Origin: Strix aluco
Lineage: Eukaryota > Chordata > Aves > Strigiformes > Strigidae
Length of the DNA: 64,000 bases
Assembly: GCF_031877795.1 (NCBI RefSeq)
Contig: NC_133935.1
Location: 48,817,330 to 48,881,329 of the forward strand
Reading direction: 5' to 3'
Part shown: piece after piece, positions 12,106 through 24,700 of the stretch
Layout: every line of letters begins with the position of its first letter
Position numbering within the stretch: position 1 is the stretch's first letter
Notes under the pieces: generated by a model
Seen by the model: only the letters and a program-made list of their open reading frames with translations
Told to the model about the DNA's origin: nothing
The model's database searches: none
Position numbers and translations under genes: made by a program

Positions 12106-15100
12106 CTGTAAATACACAAGAAAAAAAATCAAAATCCTTTAATGTAAGAAACATGCCTTACCATGTATTAAAAAAAAAAAAATAGAACTGGAATCCACGT
12201 AATGAATACCTGTTAAAGAAGCAAAAATGTTAAGAAATTTTTATTCCACCAAAACACACAAAATTACTGTGAGAACCTTTAAAGTGTTTATCTAACAGAA
12301 GAATAAGATACCCATGCACCAAAAGTTAATTAGAACAGAAAACTGATTCAGTTAAGAGCAAAACTAAGTTTTGAGTGCTCAATGAGGGGTAAAAAAAACC
12401 CCAAACCACAAAACAGGGCAAACTATTTTTTTTTTAAAGCTGATAAAAAGTATACCTGTTAAATAAACAAATTTTAGAAAACACTAAATGAAACTACTGT
12501 GGTGCTACAAGGTAATATTTTTAAAACCAGATTTCTATTCAATTGCCATAAAAATAAGATGCCTGCATAACAGGAAAGGATTTAAACACTGGGTAAAAGT
12601 TTAGTTTCTTTAAGAAGATTAAACTGAAAAGCTAGTAAGACAAACTGTGTAAAACGGACAGTAACAAACCAATTGCTTTAGGCTAAAGGATAGACACAGA
12701 ATACAAAGTTAGCAGCAATACCATGTATTTTGCGTGTGTATTGTGCCACTTTGCCTTTAAACAGCAGGGAGCGCCCCAACTTACCCTCACCAGCAAAGTC
12801 GCAGCTTTGGATTATTCTTCCATTGAAAGCATGAAGTTAAAGTTGACATGCTTGTTAAACGTGGGTGCAGGTGCTCATTTTTTAAAGTGAGTATTACAGT
12901 CTTAAAACACTCTTTACTAAAAAGTACCTACTGATACAGCTAGTTCTGTAAGTGCAATTATGTTAATATGCTGGCAATTATTATCATCATATATTTATTT
13001 AAGGATGCAGAACTGTGACAAATCAGAACTACCAGAAACGCTCCACATGACATAAGTTCACAAAACCCAGCTGGGAATATACCAGATGGGCTAAGAGGAA
13101 TGACGCTCAACAATTAATATTCAGCTGGCACAGTGAACAAGCTTCATGCTTGCAATACAGCAGCTGTAGAGCATCTTCTACTACATTTCCCCAACCCATG
13201 ATCCAGCTCAAGTACAACAGTCCATGGTTTAATTTTTTGTGTATTTCTGAAAATTCACACCAGATACTTAAATCTTAATGGGCAAAAAATAAAATTTTTA
13301 AAAAATCTAGGTTCACAAGCTTTAAAAAGCTCCCAGTATGTTTCTGAGAAATTCAGCTGGCTTTACTATTTTGTTTAAAAAAAAAAATGCTTCTAAATTG
13401 CTGATTCCTTAAAATATGAGGTGAATCAAATTGGCACTGGTACTGCAAGCAAAAACAACTTAATGAAACCTTGGTTTTTATTAAATGCGTTCACATTAAA
13501 TACAATATGATCTGTCACTTACACAATATGGTGACACACTAGCTCTTCCAAGTTTTCTATCTGAATTATCTATTAGCTGTGCTCCCAAAACATGTCTTCA
13601 AGGTTTTTAATTCCTAGCACAAACTCAGTGTTTCAACATCAGTGCACTCTGACAACTTATCAATAGATGTAATTTGAGATTAAATGGAGAACACAAACAA
13701 GAATACTGACTAATGCAATTAGTAAAAGTTGCTGGGCAGTATTCAGGGTATTCTCAAATGAAAAACTTCTCCGTCATCTCACCAAGTGAAGATGAAGTTT
13801 TGCAACTGTACCCACAAAACCCAGTGTAGGTCTCAGGAACAATGCTCCATTGCAAAAAGGCAGCAGAGAGAACATTTTCTGCCAGATTTCTTTTTTCTCA
13901 ATATTCACAGTATTTTAATATTACGTAAGGAATGCAAGAAACAAAAGAGGGAGGAAAGGGTTGCTGCTTACACAGCCTGCTTAATCTTCTCTATTTAAAA
14001 AAAAAATTAGGAGGGAAGCAGAGAAGTCAATTAGACTCGGTGGAAAATTTTGCAGAATTTCTAATAGGCCATGGAAAAGAACCTTCAAAATAGTATTTTC
14101 AATTGAATTGTATTCGTATCTATTTTACCTTTGGAAGAAGCAGTAAATTAAACCTGCAAAATCAATTAAAGTGATTTTCTTCAAAACAAAGTTTATTACT
14201 TTCTTCTTCGAAGTCTGAACATTTGCTTAGTGTGGAGCATACTGTAACTTTTGAAAACATCTCCACTTCTCATTAGGAGATGAACTGAGAATGCCTTCTA
14301 AACTCTTATCAAAAAAACCTGTCTGCCCTTACCTCTGCTTGGACAATGAAGATTGACCAGCTTTGTTTATGATCAAGTTCCAGACATTCCAGACTTTTTA
14401 GTGAAATAAAAAAAAATAATTTCCAATTGTTAAGTATCATTATTGATAAACACACTAGTAAATGCTAAAAATCTGTAAGAAAATAAAAATGCAACTTAAT
14501 TTCACAATGGATGAATACATAAGAATTCCAACTACACACAGCTACATCACAGTAGAAAGATGTAAAATGAGGCTAAGACCTCAACCAAAACAGCTATTAC
14601 CTCAGGCACCGCTGCAGTGAAGTAAGATAAAAGCCTAAATGTTCTCACTGGGAGCCAACCTTGGCCAGGGCAGGCATGATCTGGGAACTGGAAAGGTAGA
14701 CAACCTTTTCCAGTTACAGCCACACAGAAAATTGCTGAGCATAGCTGGAGTTTACACACATGGTATGAAAATGTGTCAAAATTTGATAATGGTGTCACTG
14801 ATATAAATGAAAGTGGTATTTGTTGTAGGAAGAGGATGAAACACAAATGTGTTGCTTAAGACAATAATAGAGTAGGATATTCAGTTCATACCAGTGCTCC
14901 AATCTTTTAAAATCTAAAAATAAAGAATTCTTTGAATTATGAGGAGATTCCTCCAGCTTCAGGTTTCACTGGCCCTCCCTGAAAGTCAAGTCAGCCTCTG
15001 AGGTAGAAGAATTTCCCTGTCAAAACCACCTTCTAAGTTGACCAGAAGTATCCACACATACAGGCATGAAGTGCTCCAGACCTACAATGTCAAAAACTAT

Positions 15101-15303
15101 GTACAACTCAAATCCTCGTTTTACCATAAGACCAACTCATAAGGTAACTTTTTTCCAGAAACCACCTTCACATATAAAACTATCGCCTTTACAACCCTTG
15201 CCAAAGGACAGGCAAATTATACTTTTTTTTTTTTTTTAAACAAAACTGACTTACAACATCAAATAAATTTCAAAAAAGCTTTATATACAAAAATGCCACA
15301 TAC
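12106..15303 (-). other. FRS2: FRS2 intron between coding exons 2 and 3
   Basis: This 3198-nt AT-rich intron has donor gtatgt and acceptor acag. I see no repeat family with confidence. There are A/T runs (for example about 12169-12181 and 15223-15238). A slightly GC-richer spot at about 12725-12870 is unexplained. Open frames at 13786-13998 and 14547-14846 have no known motif and no splice support. Confidence 0.85.
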
Positions 15304-15490
15304 CTTGTCCAGTTTGACACCTTCGGCCACTTTCAAAAGAGAAAAGATTTGAGTCATAGCCATAGCGACGGAGACAGAGGTAGTGCCATTTTACAGAGTC
15401 CCTTTTACGGGTGTACAAAATTAGTTCTGTATCTGTAAGTTCCATTATGCCAGAACCCAGTTCATTACCATCATCATCCACATTAATAAC
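15304..15490 (-). CDS. FRS2: FRS2 coding exon 2 (residues 23-85, PTB core)
   Basis: This 187-nt exon encodes most of the PTB beta-sandwich. In the family this domain binds the FGFR juxtamembrane segment without needing phosphotyrosine, and binds the NPxpY site of Trk receptors. The translation starts VINVDDDGNELGSGIMELTD, continues through LILYTRKRDSVKWHYLCLRR and YGYDSNLFSFESGRRC, and ends TGQ plus the first base of Gly85. The acceptor is TTTTTATAG and the donor gtatgt. This is the most conserved part of the protein, and I see no substitution that would suggest loss of function. Confidence 0.97.
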
Positions 15491-17319
15491 CTATAAAAAT
15501 GAAGTTAAACAGCATTAGGTAAGTACTCTTTTGAGCACCAATGCAACTACTAATAATGTTTCACTGGTGCGCTTCATCTGCTCTGTCATATTAGTTATGA
15601 TCCTTGAGGTAGAAGTTTAAAAAAACCCTACACCTCACCAAACCAGTTCCTTTGCTCCCCCAACCCAGAATTAAAATAATACATATTTAAGAGCAATATG
15701 AATGAGACTGCATAACGTCATTGTAAAATCTGAGGGGAAATTTAAAATAGAAGAGGTTTGTAAGTTAAATATTTTTTTTTTTTTTTTAGAACTGGCTTTA
15801 TGTACATATTCTAGTATTGCCACACAGATAAGGCATGCCTCAGATAATGGAATCCTTCAGAGCCTCGTTTCTAAAAAAAATTAAAAAATAAATAAAAAAA
15901 AAATTTGCTTTCTCATATAACCCCAACTTACAGTTGGGAAAAGGGATGAAAAAGGATATGGGGCTCCAAGATGAAGCTCCCTTCACATACCTGTATAACC
16001 TTGCACTGTGCTGAATCACCAGACTGTTTTAGATTTTTTTAATGTCTTTTTAAAGTCAACAAATAATTCAAATACCCTATGGTTATCTTGCATGAAAATG
16101 TGTATAAAGCTTAAACTCTTACTCTTTCTGCTTTTGCACCAGTTTGAGGTCATCCACATCCTTTATGGAATTCAGACAATGTATATTTTGCTCCACGTGT
16201 ATTTTATCTCACAATGCTGCTTTTAGTGGGATTCTTTCTTACTCAATAAAAAGACTACCAAAAAATCTTCCCTATGGTATCAATTCATGTTACTCCTTAA
16301 AGAGACATTTCCAACTTGGAATTTAGTCAATTGAAAAGAATTAGGAATAGTTTCATCTGCCACTGAGGTTTATGCCAACTTTCTTCATTTTGCAAATTAC
16401 ATTCTTTCATCTTCTCCCCCCTGCTGCTAAATCAGCGACCCACACAAAACAATAGAGAAATTCTACGAGGAGAAAAATAGGAAGTAGTTACACAAAGTGA
16501 TGTCAAATGCATAAAAAGTAAGAAAGCAAAAAAATACTTTATCCTTCAGCTTTTTGTACTGATAATATTAAACATTTCCAGAAATTCCCATGGTTTTAAA
16601 GCTCATTTCAGTATTGCCTTTAGGCAACGCATGAATCATTTTTCAGTATGGAAGCATTACATTCCTTTGCCAACTCACAGAGACAGTTTGGAGCACAAAC
16701 ACAAATCTGACTTGTGTGACTATGCAAAGGTATGTTTACTTAGAGTCACTGACTTCAGCAGCTTCATGTTAAGCATCTGAACAAGCGTTCACAAGCTTAT
16801 AAATTCCAGGGATATAAGGGACAGAAGTACGTTTATAAATAAAATTTCTTCAAGTGAAGGACAAAATTTCTCAAAAGGCTATAATCAGTACTGATCTTCA
16901 AGTAACATCAGCAGTCCTAAAATTTTCCATTGCTGAACCCAGATCCAGGTTCATTATCACACTTCTCCCATAGCTCTTCTCTTATACTTACAACTCCCTT
17001 CTAACTTCCATAACCTCCCAGAGGCAACAATGTTACTTGGGTCCTACCATCTGAAATGGAGATGGGTCAAAAGCACAGGGCTGCTTCTCTTTGCTGAAGA
17101 TCAAAACTATCATAAAAAAAGCCTAGAGAGTTCTCTGGTAACTGTTGGTGAGAGGATTTCTCAAAGGAACAAGAGAAACTTGTAGCCACAGACACCTGCA
17201 ACTCTGCAGTACTTTAATCATTAATTCTCACCGTATTTTCATTTAAATTTTTTCCAATCACAGACCTACTGTGCAAGAAAGCAACAGAATAATTCATAGC
17301 ATACCACATCAGTGCTTAC
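15491..17319 (-). other. FRS2: FRS2 intron between coding exons 1 and 2
   Basis: This 1829-nt AT-rich intron has donor gtaagc at 17319 and acceptor atag at 15491. It contains a T-run at about 15771-15787 and a mixed A-rich stretch at 15870-15903. I see no recognised element or exon. Confidence 0.88.
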
Positions 17320-17385
17320 CTTAAACTTGTTTCGATGGTTATCTGGGACAGTTTCTTTATCTGGACAGCTACAACAGCTACCCAT
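17320..17385 (-). CDS. FRS2: FRS2 coding exon 1 (start codon, residues 1-22)
   Basis: The start ATG at 17385-17383 opens MGSCCSCPDK, the known N-myristoylation signal of FRS2. Gly2 is acylated, and with the nearby cysteines this anchors the adaptor to the inner face of the plasma membrane. Translation continues ETVPDNHRNKFK to a phase-0 donor (AAG, then gtaagc). This start is chosen because Gly2 is essential for membrane targeting and because the length then equals that of the mammalian protein. The PTB domain begins near residue 13. The same exon carries 26 nt of 5'UTR upstream (17386-17411), where an upstream ORF ends. Confidence 0.97.
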
Positions 17386-17411
17386 GACTTCTTTAGAAGA
17401 CCATGTGATCT
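17386..17411 (-). other. FRS2: FRS2 5'UTR portion of the start-codon exon
   Basis: The acceptor reads TTTCCCTCTTTAG, a strong polypyrimidine tract plus AG, and the exon then begins at 17411. The 26 nt before the FRS2 ATG include an out-of-frame ATG and the stop codon of the upstream ORF (TAA at 17395-17393). Use of the next AG, 2 nt on, is possible but less likely. Confidence 0.8.
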
Positions 17412-20018
17412 CTAAAGAGGGAAACAAAAAACCCAAAATGATCATTTAGTTGAAGTAAAAATAGAGTATCATCAACAAAACAATGCAACACAAATTGCTC
17501 TCTGAAATTACAATTATTCATGATGAATTTTGCAGTCATAAGTAAAAAAATAAAAGTATTACAAATATTTTTAAATAGTTCAGTTAGATCTGGCATTAAG
17601 GAGTGGCAACACTGAGCTGTTAAAAGTCCTACCAATAATTCAACTTGAGGTTACTACCAAACAGATCCATTTGATTTGTCACTTTAATTCCCATAGTAGC
17701 AGCTTGGGGGAAGACAAAACCCAACAGCTTACTGGGTGCGATTCTCATCTCCTAAACCAGGGCCTTTACACAAGACAACTATCTGGATTCCAGTTCTGTC
17801 TACATGAGCACTCCCCGGTTTAGACTGCTGAGTGCAGCCCTAGTGACGCCCATACAAGCCCTGGGCAGTAGGAGGTCACCAGGCAGAGGCAACACAAAGA
17901 GCCCACATGGCAATCCTGAAAAGCTGCCCTGGCTTCGGCAGCTCCAGAGCTGGCCTGCGATGGATGGTGGAGGTGTTCCAGGCCTGGAGGCAGTCCTGTG
18001 CTGGCAGCCATGCAGTGAGGCTCCGTGCTTCCACTTTTAAATACTTCCCACATAGCAATGTACATAAAACTATGTGATTGAAGTCAAGGGAAGGGAAGGG
18101 AAAAACCTCCACATTAAACACAAATAATTTAAAACTTGGGGGGTTTTTATTTCTATTAAGTTCTGTTTAGATTAAATTGTGTTACAGAGTCTACTTCATT
18201 TGCTATAAAACAGTAAAATAGTCAACACAGAACAGGATGGCTAAATCAAGGAAACAAAAAATAAATATTTGATATTTTCATTTCAAGATTTTTGTATGTA
18301 TGGTAAAGCTTTCATAAAACAGTATGATAAAATATTTGTAGAACAAAGTCTCAGAACTTGCTTCTCCCTCTACCACTTTGCAGGGGGTGGTATGTCTTGT
18401 CCTTCATAAATACAAGAAAGTCAGACAAAAGAAAACTTAACCCATTTACATCATCTTTATATCGGATAAGAACTAAAATTTCCACTACACAAATGAAAAG
18501 TGGGGCAAAATCCTGGAAGAGAGCTAGTAAGTCAACAAGAGATTATGACATTAGGAATCAAGAAGACAGAACTGATTGATAACTTTTCCTGACTAAAGAG
18601 GAAAAAAAATCTGATGTCACCTTAAGAAAACCAGGACTTGCTTTCTAGACAGGCATTTGTATTAGCATGCAGCAGTAGTATCCAAGTAGCACTTCAGTCT
18701 GCTGAGAAATAAGCAATACAATGAAGAGCAGCTAACTCTTCCCCTCTTTTTGACCAGAAAAGCCACTCAGAAAAGATACTGTTACCCTAGAGACTGTATA
18801 AATATGTCTAAATCTGCCTCCAAACCCCTGCAGAGGTGAAATGGAGAACTTAGGAAAAGGTAACAACATGGCTTGGATTAATCCAGGAAGAAAGAGGCAA
18901 AACATCAGACACATAGTCAAAATCATGGATCTCTAATGTCATTTCTGGCCACAACATGAAAACAGGCATTAACTTGACAGATATTTTTTCCCAACTCAAC
19001 ATGAAACTGGGGAGCTGGTTATTTGCTTCCACTGTTGCAGAGAGAAGCTATGCTACACACAAGTGGTTTTTTGCATAGTGAAGTCCTGAATTTTATTAAT
19101 CAGTCCAATCAGTCTCTTAATTAGACTACTTTTAGTAGTCTTCACACATACATCCTATTGCTATTTTAACTATTCCATTTTCTTGCTTATGAATTCTGCC
19201 TGTTTTGTTTAGAAAGGGAGATACAGGTAATAACACCTATCACTGATTTCCTATCCTGTGGCAGCCCATAATGCCTCACTACAGTAACATTCAGATGTTG
19301 GTCTTGTTAACCTACTGATGCTACCCTATTTATTCTGAGATTTCACTGCTAAAAAGAGCAACAGGTGACAATAGATGCAATGCAGATTAGCAATGAATAT
19401 ATAAATTTGCAGGAAAGGTTTTCAAGCTCTGGTCCATACAGCAGTCAGTTGCAGATGCTTCTAGAAGCCTTCAGGCACAGATACTTACAAATAATAAAGT
19501 CCAGTCTTAGACCTCCTCAGACATTCTGACAGTGAAAACACAACTACATAGCAGCATGCTGTTACAGTATCATGACTTTCTTTGCATTCAGCATAAAATA
19601 ATTGATCAAATCTGTTGGAGGCAGATGCCTGCAAGCTTAAGCAATTAAAAACAAAACTTTAACTGCACAGTAATTCAGGAAAAGTCACTAGAGTTGCAAG
19701 TAGAAAGCTGTAGTATAAGTATAGCCACTGTATCTCAAGAACAACAAAGAAAGGGTATGTAATCAATAATCATACAAGCTTGTCATTTTGTCTCTAATAT
19801 ATTCTAATATTAATACTTTGGAAAACCAAGAACTGCAACGCTGCTTCAAAGGAGAGATGTGAACCAAGGCTATGAGGAAGAAATGAAACAGCTAGGGAAC
19901 CAGCAGAATTAAAAATCACTCACCTAGATTTGGCCATTAATACTCCCAGCCTCTGCTGCAGCATCAGGGCTTCTGTCATACTCAAAGTGTCATGCTGTCT
20001 TGTCACAGAACTAATCAT
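17393..20018 (-). CDS. Upstream ORF of 37 codons spanning two exons
   Basis: If exon 2 (to 19924) is joined to the start-codon exon (from 17411), an ATG at 20018-20016 opens a frame of 31 codons plus two bases. It continues through the junction for 6 more codons to TAA at 17395-17393, only 7 nt before the FRS2 start and in a different frame. The peptide begins MISSVTRQHD and includes SMTEALMLQQRLGVLMAKS, with three internal methionines and an amphipathic look. It matches no family I know. Such an ORF would be expected to lower FRS2 translation unless skipped. Whether it is conserved as a peptide cannot be judged from one sequence. Confidence 0.45.
17412..19923 (-). other. FRS2: FRS2 intron before the start-codon exon
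   Basis: This 2512-nt intron has donor gtgagt at 19923. At about 17800-18040 is a GC-richer patch with overlapping open frames on both strands. It resembles no family I know and may be an old repeat. A short AAGGG repeat lies at about 18088-18103. The remainder is AT-rich and featureless. Confidence 0.75.
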
Positions 20019-20029
20019 TTGACCTAGAA
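19924..20029 (-). other. FRS2: Proposed FRS2 non-coding 5'UTR exon 2
   Basis: The minus strand shows a plausible acceptor (ATTTTTATGTACTCTTCTAG, exon from 20029, or a second AG giving 20023) and a strong donor (AATCTAG, then gtgagt). The segment of 100-106 nt is balanced in composition and stands out from the AT-rich DNA around it. It carries several ATGs, one of which opens the 37-codon upstream ORF. Mammalian FRS2 also has non-coding exons before the start-codon exon (general knowledge). The splice sites are seen; that it is transcribed is inferred. Confidence 0.6.
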
Positions 20030-20985
20030 CTAGAAGAGTACATAAAAATGTATTTTTTCTTTTTTTAAAGATGCCAGTTAGTAAACTAACAAAAATGCAT
20101 ACTTTTTAAAAATTATTTTGGCAGTATTATGTCAAGTGAGGTATTCATGGCTAGGGTGCATCTTAAGTGGAGTTTTAGACAAGAGACTTAAGACTCTTAG
20201 AGCCTCCCCAGCATTTCAGTGCCTAGTTGGGTCTTGAAAGAAAATAATCTGGTATACCTTTCTGCAGTGTAGACTGTCACACTGGGGCCTCCACTCATTC
20301 TCCACTCACTCCTTACCCAATTTAGTGTGTGGAAATGACAGATGCAAAGATGCCATTATTCTTACCACATACTGAACCAAACCACAGCAGACAAGACAGA
20401 ACACATACAACTCAACTCTGCTTAACTCCCTCTTGCTTATCCTACTGAACATACACAAATGCTTACTTGTATGGTTAACATACCACCCTTTCTCTGCTTC
20501 CCTCATGATTCTTGCTCCATGACACTAACCATAAATTGCTTTGCTTTCACTTCCCCCACATCCCCAGATTAACCTCACACTAGCTATCCACTCACATCTA
20601 ACACCAAAAAACCTGCTGCTTCCATCAGACTAACAGTTGGCAGCCTCCATTCTCTGTAATATTGCCAAACAAGCACTTGATGTTTCCTTTGATGCTGCTT
20701 CTTAAATGCCAGAGAAGGGCTAAATTATCAGAAAAAAATACTTCATTATTAGTCCTTCTTATCAGCCTTTCAGGATGTCTATGCAAACTTGTTTGAGACC
20801 ATTGCAGCTCTACTCATCAATACTGCTGCAATTCTTTGTATCGATCTGCTGTCCTCTGCCTTGCACCTGGATTAAAAGCATTTTGGGAACCCAAAGCACT
20901 CTTCTTTTTTGCATAGTATCAAGTGTAATGTAGTCCCAAACCCATCCCAGGTCCTAGGCATCATGATGATAGTTGCAGAACACTC
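20030..20985 (-). other. FRS2 intron 1, 3' end segment
   Basis: This is AT-rich intronic DNA between proposed exon 2 and an old CR1 copy. I see no recognised element. An open frame at 20306-20506 on the minus strand has no known motif. Confidence 0.7.
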
Positions 20986-20989
20986 TTAC

Positions 20990-21745
20990 TGTGAAGGGAT
21001 TGTGCAAGAGAACAGCAGAAATTCAATACTGGTAAATGCAATATAATGCACCTAGTGAAGGAACTCTGTGAGTTAGGAAAGATCAGTCATGTAGTCACAC
21101 AGTTCAATGAAAACACTAGCTCAATACCTATCATAAAGCAAATGAAACAGAATTGTTCAGAAAGAACTAAAAGAGCCAAAACAAAAATACATTTCTATTG
21201 TAAGAATCCACACTGCACTCACAGATGCAATAATGTATGCAATTGTGCCTCCCCCTGTCAAAAAAGAGTAGACCCAGATATGCTACTGGGACTCCTCGGC
21301 CTGGGAAAAGGGACCACACAGGACAGAATTATAGGTGACACAGAGAAGATACATAAAGCACAACTATTCTCCAAATGCAAACATTAGGGAGCAGCAGTTA
21401 ACATTATTATGGGGCAGGTTCAAAAAAACTACACAAAAGTACCTTCTGCACATGGTATGTAGTTAAACTTTGTGATCCACAATGTCTTGTGGGAATGAGT
21501 TGCAAAACTATAAAGATTCAGAATGTAACTGGACAAACGCAAGCTCCGTGAAGAACTTTCAAACTCAAGGATGTCACATCTGACTCAAAAAGTCTCTAAG
21601 CTGCAGATATTTAGAAGGGTCTCAGGGAATGATCATAAAATGCTCCCTTGTACTATTCCCTTCCCTATATATTTACTATTGGCTGTCAGAATTTACTATT
21701 TAGTGTCAGAAACAGGATACTGAACAAACCAATACTTCAAAGTCT
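20990..21745 (+). mobile_element. Ancient CR1 LINE, 3' fragment (old amniote type)
   Basis: The plus strand aligns by eye to an old CR1 lineage common in turtles and crocodilians. Blocks in order are AAATTCAATACTGGTAAATG with AATGCACCTAGTG, GAAAACACTAGCTCAAT, a GTCAAAAAAGAGTAGA block, GGGAAAAGGGACCACACAGG, ATGTAGTTAAACTTTGTG with TGTCTTGTGGG, and a tail with TATTGGCTGTCAG and CAGAAACAGGATACTG. It is more decayed than the CR1 at 9.6-10.5 kb, which fits an insertion predating birds. It is antisense to FRS2 and has no intact frame. The 113-codon open frame at 21046-21387 is chance within the element. Confidence 0.75.
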
Positions 21746-24700
21746 GACGCAATAAAGCCGTTAACATAAAAGGATGACATGGACTTAGCACAAGTTTTTG
21801 AGTGCACTGTCATAAGACATTAAAAAAAGAAATAAATAAAACCTGTATTTAACTTGAACTAAAACCTAGATTTCACAAAGGTATAGAAGGATAAACTTAT
21901 TGAACTGCTTGACAGATATGTATATTTACATACAGATACTAAACAAAGATTCTCTGCTGTGCATAAGTGGTATTTAATATCAGGAGCTTGCAGCAAGTCA
22001 CATACCCTTCCTGTAATTTATCTGCTCTTTAGCCATAAGCTTTCTTGATCTTGGACAAAATTGTACACAGTTGTATTCAAGACCTATTCCTCTGCAACAC
22101 ACACAGGCTCTAGTGCTGTGACAGCCCTAACCAATCTAGCTGATGATATTTAACTATGTTTTTTGGTCAGGTTAGATTTTTCTTGGCTTAGCACACCAAA
22201 CCAGCTCAGCAGAGAGTCTAGCAAGTGCCAGAGCCAGCTGGGGACAGAATCACAGCCTTAGTTACCTCTGCCCAGTTTTCAGAAAACTTAGCCCCTTCAC
22301 TAATTACTGGCATTTACTTAGTTTACCAAATTCCCTGCTAAAATCTTCGGGACATGAGACAGGAAAGAGAGAACAGAAGCCTGACCCCCCCACTCTGGTG
22401 GAATCTTACAGGTAGTCATTAGAAAAATAATAACATTTTAAATTTTCACAGGCAAGCTACGCTAATGCAGGTGTGTTTGCACTGGTATTTACCCTGATAT
22501 TTTTCTAGCAAAGTTTTAAAGCCTTCACATGGTTTGGCTACCTAAAGCAGACTAGCCTGTTTCAGTTACCTAAGAATGATTCGTAAGTGATCTAAACAGA
22601 GTTTTTAATAGATAAAAGAAAGCACACAAATTTACAGCACCTAACTTCTTTTAAATGTAAAGCAGTAACAAAATTCTCCAACCAGTTGTTTCCAATTACA
22701 AGTTGGCCATTTACTCTGTTTGGGATTTTCTTAAATCTTCCCAGATTGCAAAATATTCACCAAAACTTAAACATACAAGGAGAAGTAGACATTTTCACAG
22801 TCACAACCCTAAAAGTTAATCTTTTCAGTTATGTCTACAGTGTCAAAATTTAGGAGCTGTAATTTCCCGTTCATGAAGCATCAGTGGTGGTTGGGTGCAG
22901 TCATGCAAGGAGGGGGAAGGGGATGGAGAGTATTTTCTGCTTCTCCCTAATGCATTACTGCACCGCAAGGTAAAAAACCCAGGCAAGACAAACCAGCACC
23001 AACACTTATCTAAACCTTGTTAACAGGAGTGAAAGTTAGGAACTGCCATAACTTCAGTAAGATTTATTACTTGGCTTTGTAAAGTAAAACATGTCTCTCT
23101 TCCTCATAGACTAAGCAGTGACAGCAAATTATGTTAATCTCTCAAAAGTCAAAGATGACAAGGCATCAGTGTAAACACAGTAGATAGTTTTATTTATTTA
23201 AAGTCCCAGTCAAAAACTTGTAGAAATTCTAACATTTGCAATTCTGCAATCTCTCCAAACAGTCTGAACAATGTGTGCGTTCCCCTTGTGTAAGAAAGGC
23301 CATATGGACAAGCTGCAATTGAACTCCTTTCGCTGGTGATAACTGGTCACCCCATTAAAGTCAGCTCACAGTTGCAAAGCTGATCTAAAAACTGGCATTA
23401 ACTTAGTTTTGCATGCTCCGATTGAAGAATCAAACATTAACTTTGGGGGATATTTTCTGTACGTATTAATTCCTAGCACACACCTTTTAAAATCAGTGAA
23501 GGAAAAACCCCAAACCACAGCATGCCTCAGAAGAGGTAGGAAGAAGCAAATGTGCCTTGTCTGTAAACCGATCTTTTGCACATATTCTTTTCAGATGAAA
23601 AAGTGGCCTTTCAAACCAACAGCTGCCACAGTGCTAGATCATCTCTATGTCTTGCTCTCAGACCTACAAGCAGAGAGCAGAAAACATAACTAAAGTGCAT
23701 TATCATAATTCTGAAGTGTTTTATACCACAAAATTGTAGTTAAAAAAAAAAATAAAAAGGGAGAGATGACTAGGGCTTTTTCTTCCTTCAGAAATTTTAG
23801 TATCTAGAAAGCCAAATTAATACAATGGAGTAACTGGAGAAAGATGTCTGTGTACAGGTTGTTAGCACTCAGGCTGACAAGCACTTGAACCTATTCATTC
23901 ACATATTATCAAGCACTCAACAATATTTTGATCACAGCTAAGAGATATAAACACACACACTGTCATTTTTGCCTATAACATTCAAAATCACCCAATTTAA
24001 ATTTAAAAGTAGATGTAGTCTTCTAAAGTGTCAGCATTGACCACATTCAAAGATTGGTTCTTGTTTAGCCTATGCTATTAAAAAAAAAAAAGACATAATC
24101 CCAACCACTAGAACACTGAACTCCTCTGCACTTTTATTTCCTACTCGTATTTAAAATATTTGCTTGAAAAGGGAAAAAGTATTATCAAACCCTCTACATT
24201 TAACATCAGTTTCTGTGGAAACAAAGCAGTTAAGATAAAAAACAAACCAACAGAAATGCTGCGAGTTTTGGAGTTATATTAAAATTTCAAACTCATCAAC
24301 CGATGGATAAATCAAAATCAGGAGTATTTCACTTTTTTCATTCAATTCTTTAAACAATTCTATTTAGCATAGTAAGTAGAATAATATTTTTGAACTGTTA
24401 ATTATTTTTAAAACTTGAAATGCCTGGCACTTCACATTTCTTTGGTCTTCAATAACAATGCAAGGATGTAATCCTCATAGTTTAAACTCTGCCACTTCCT
24501 AAAATACGTTTCTCAAAATGTGTTCCATAACCATTGTAAAGCATTAACCACGGTTTACCTAAGCTTGAAACAAGTTAGCCAGCCATGCTTTAGAGCAACA
24601 CTGAAATTAACCATTACAATTCAGTAAACTCAAAAATTAATTCCATTTAAGATTTTTTTTCAGCTGCACCAACACTGTAATACTTGAGTATTTCAGAACT

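Noticed and set aside
11921..12154. 77-codon minus-strand frame read as a separate gene
   Set aside because: It is FRS2 coding exon 3 extended into intron on both sides.
15281..15481. 66-codon minus-strand frame starting at an internal Met
   Set aside because: The apparent start is a non-initiator within coding exon 2, and the end runs past the donor.
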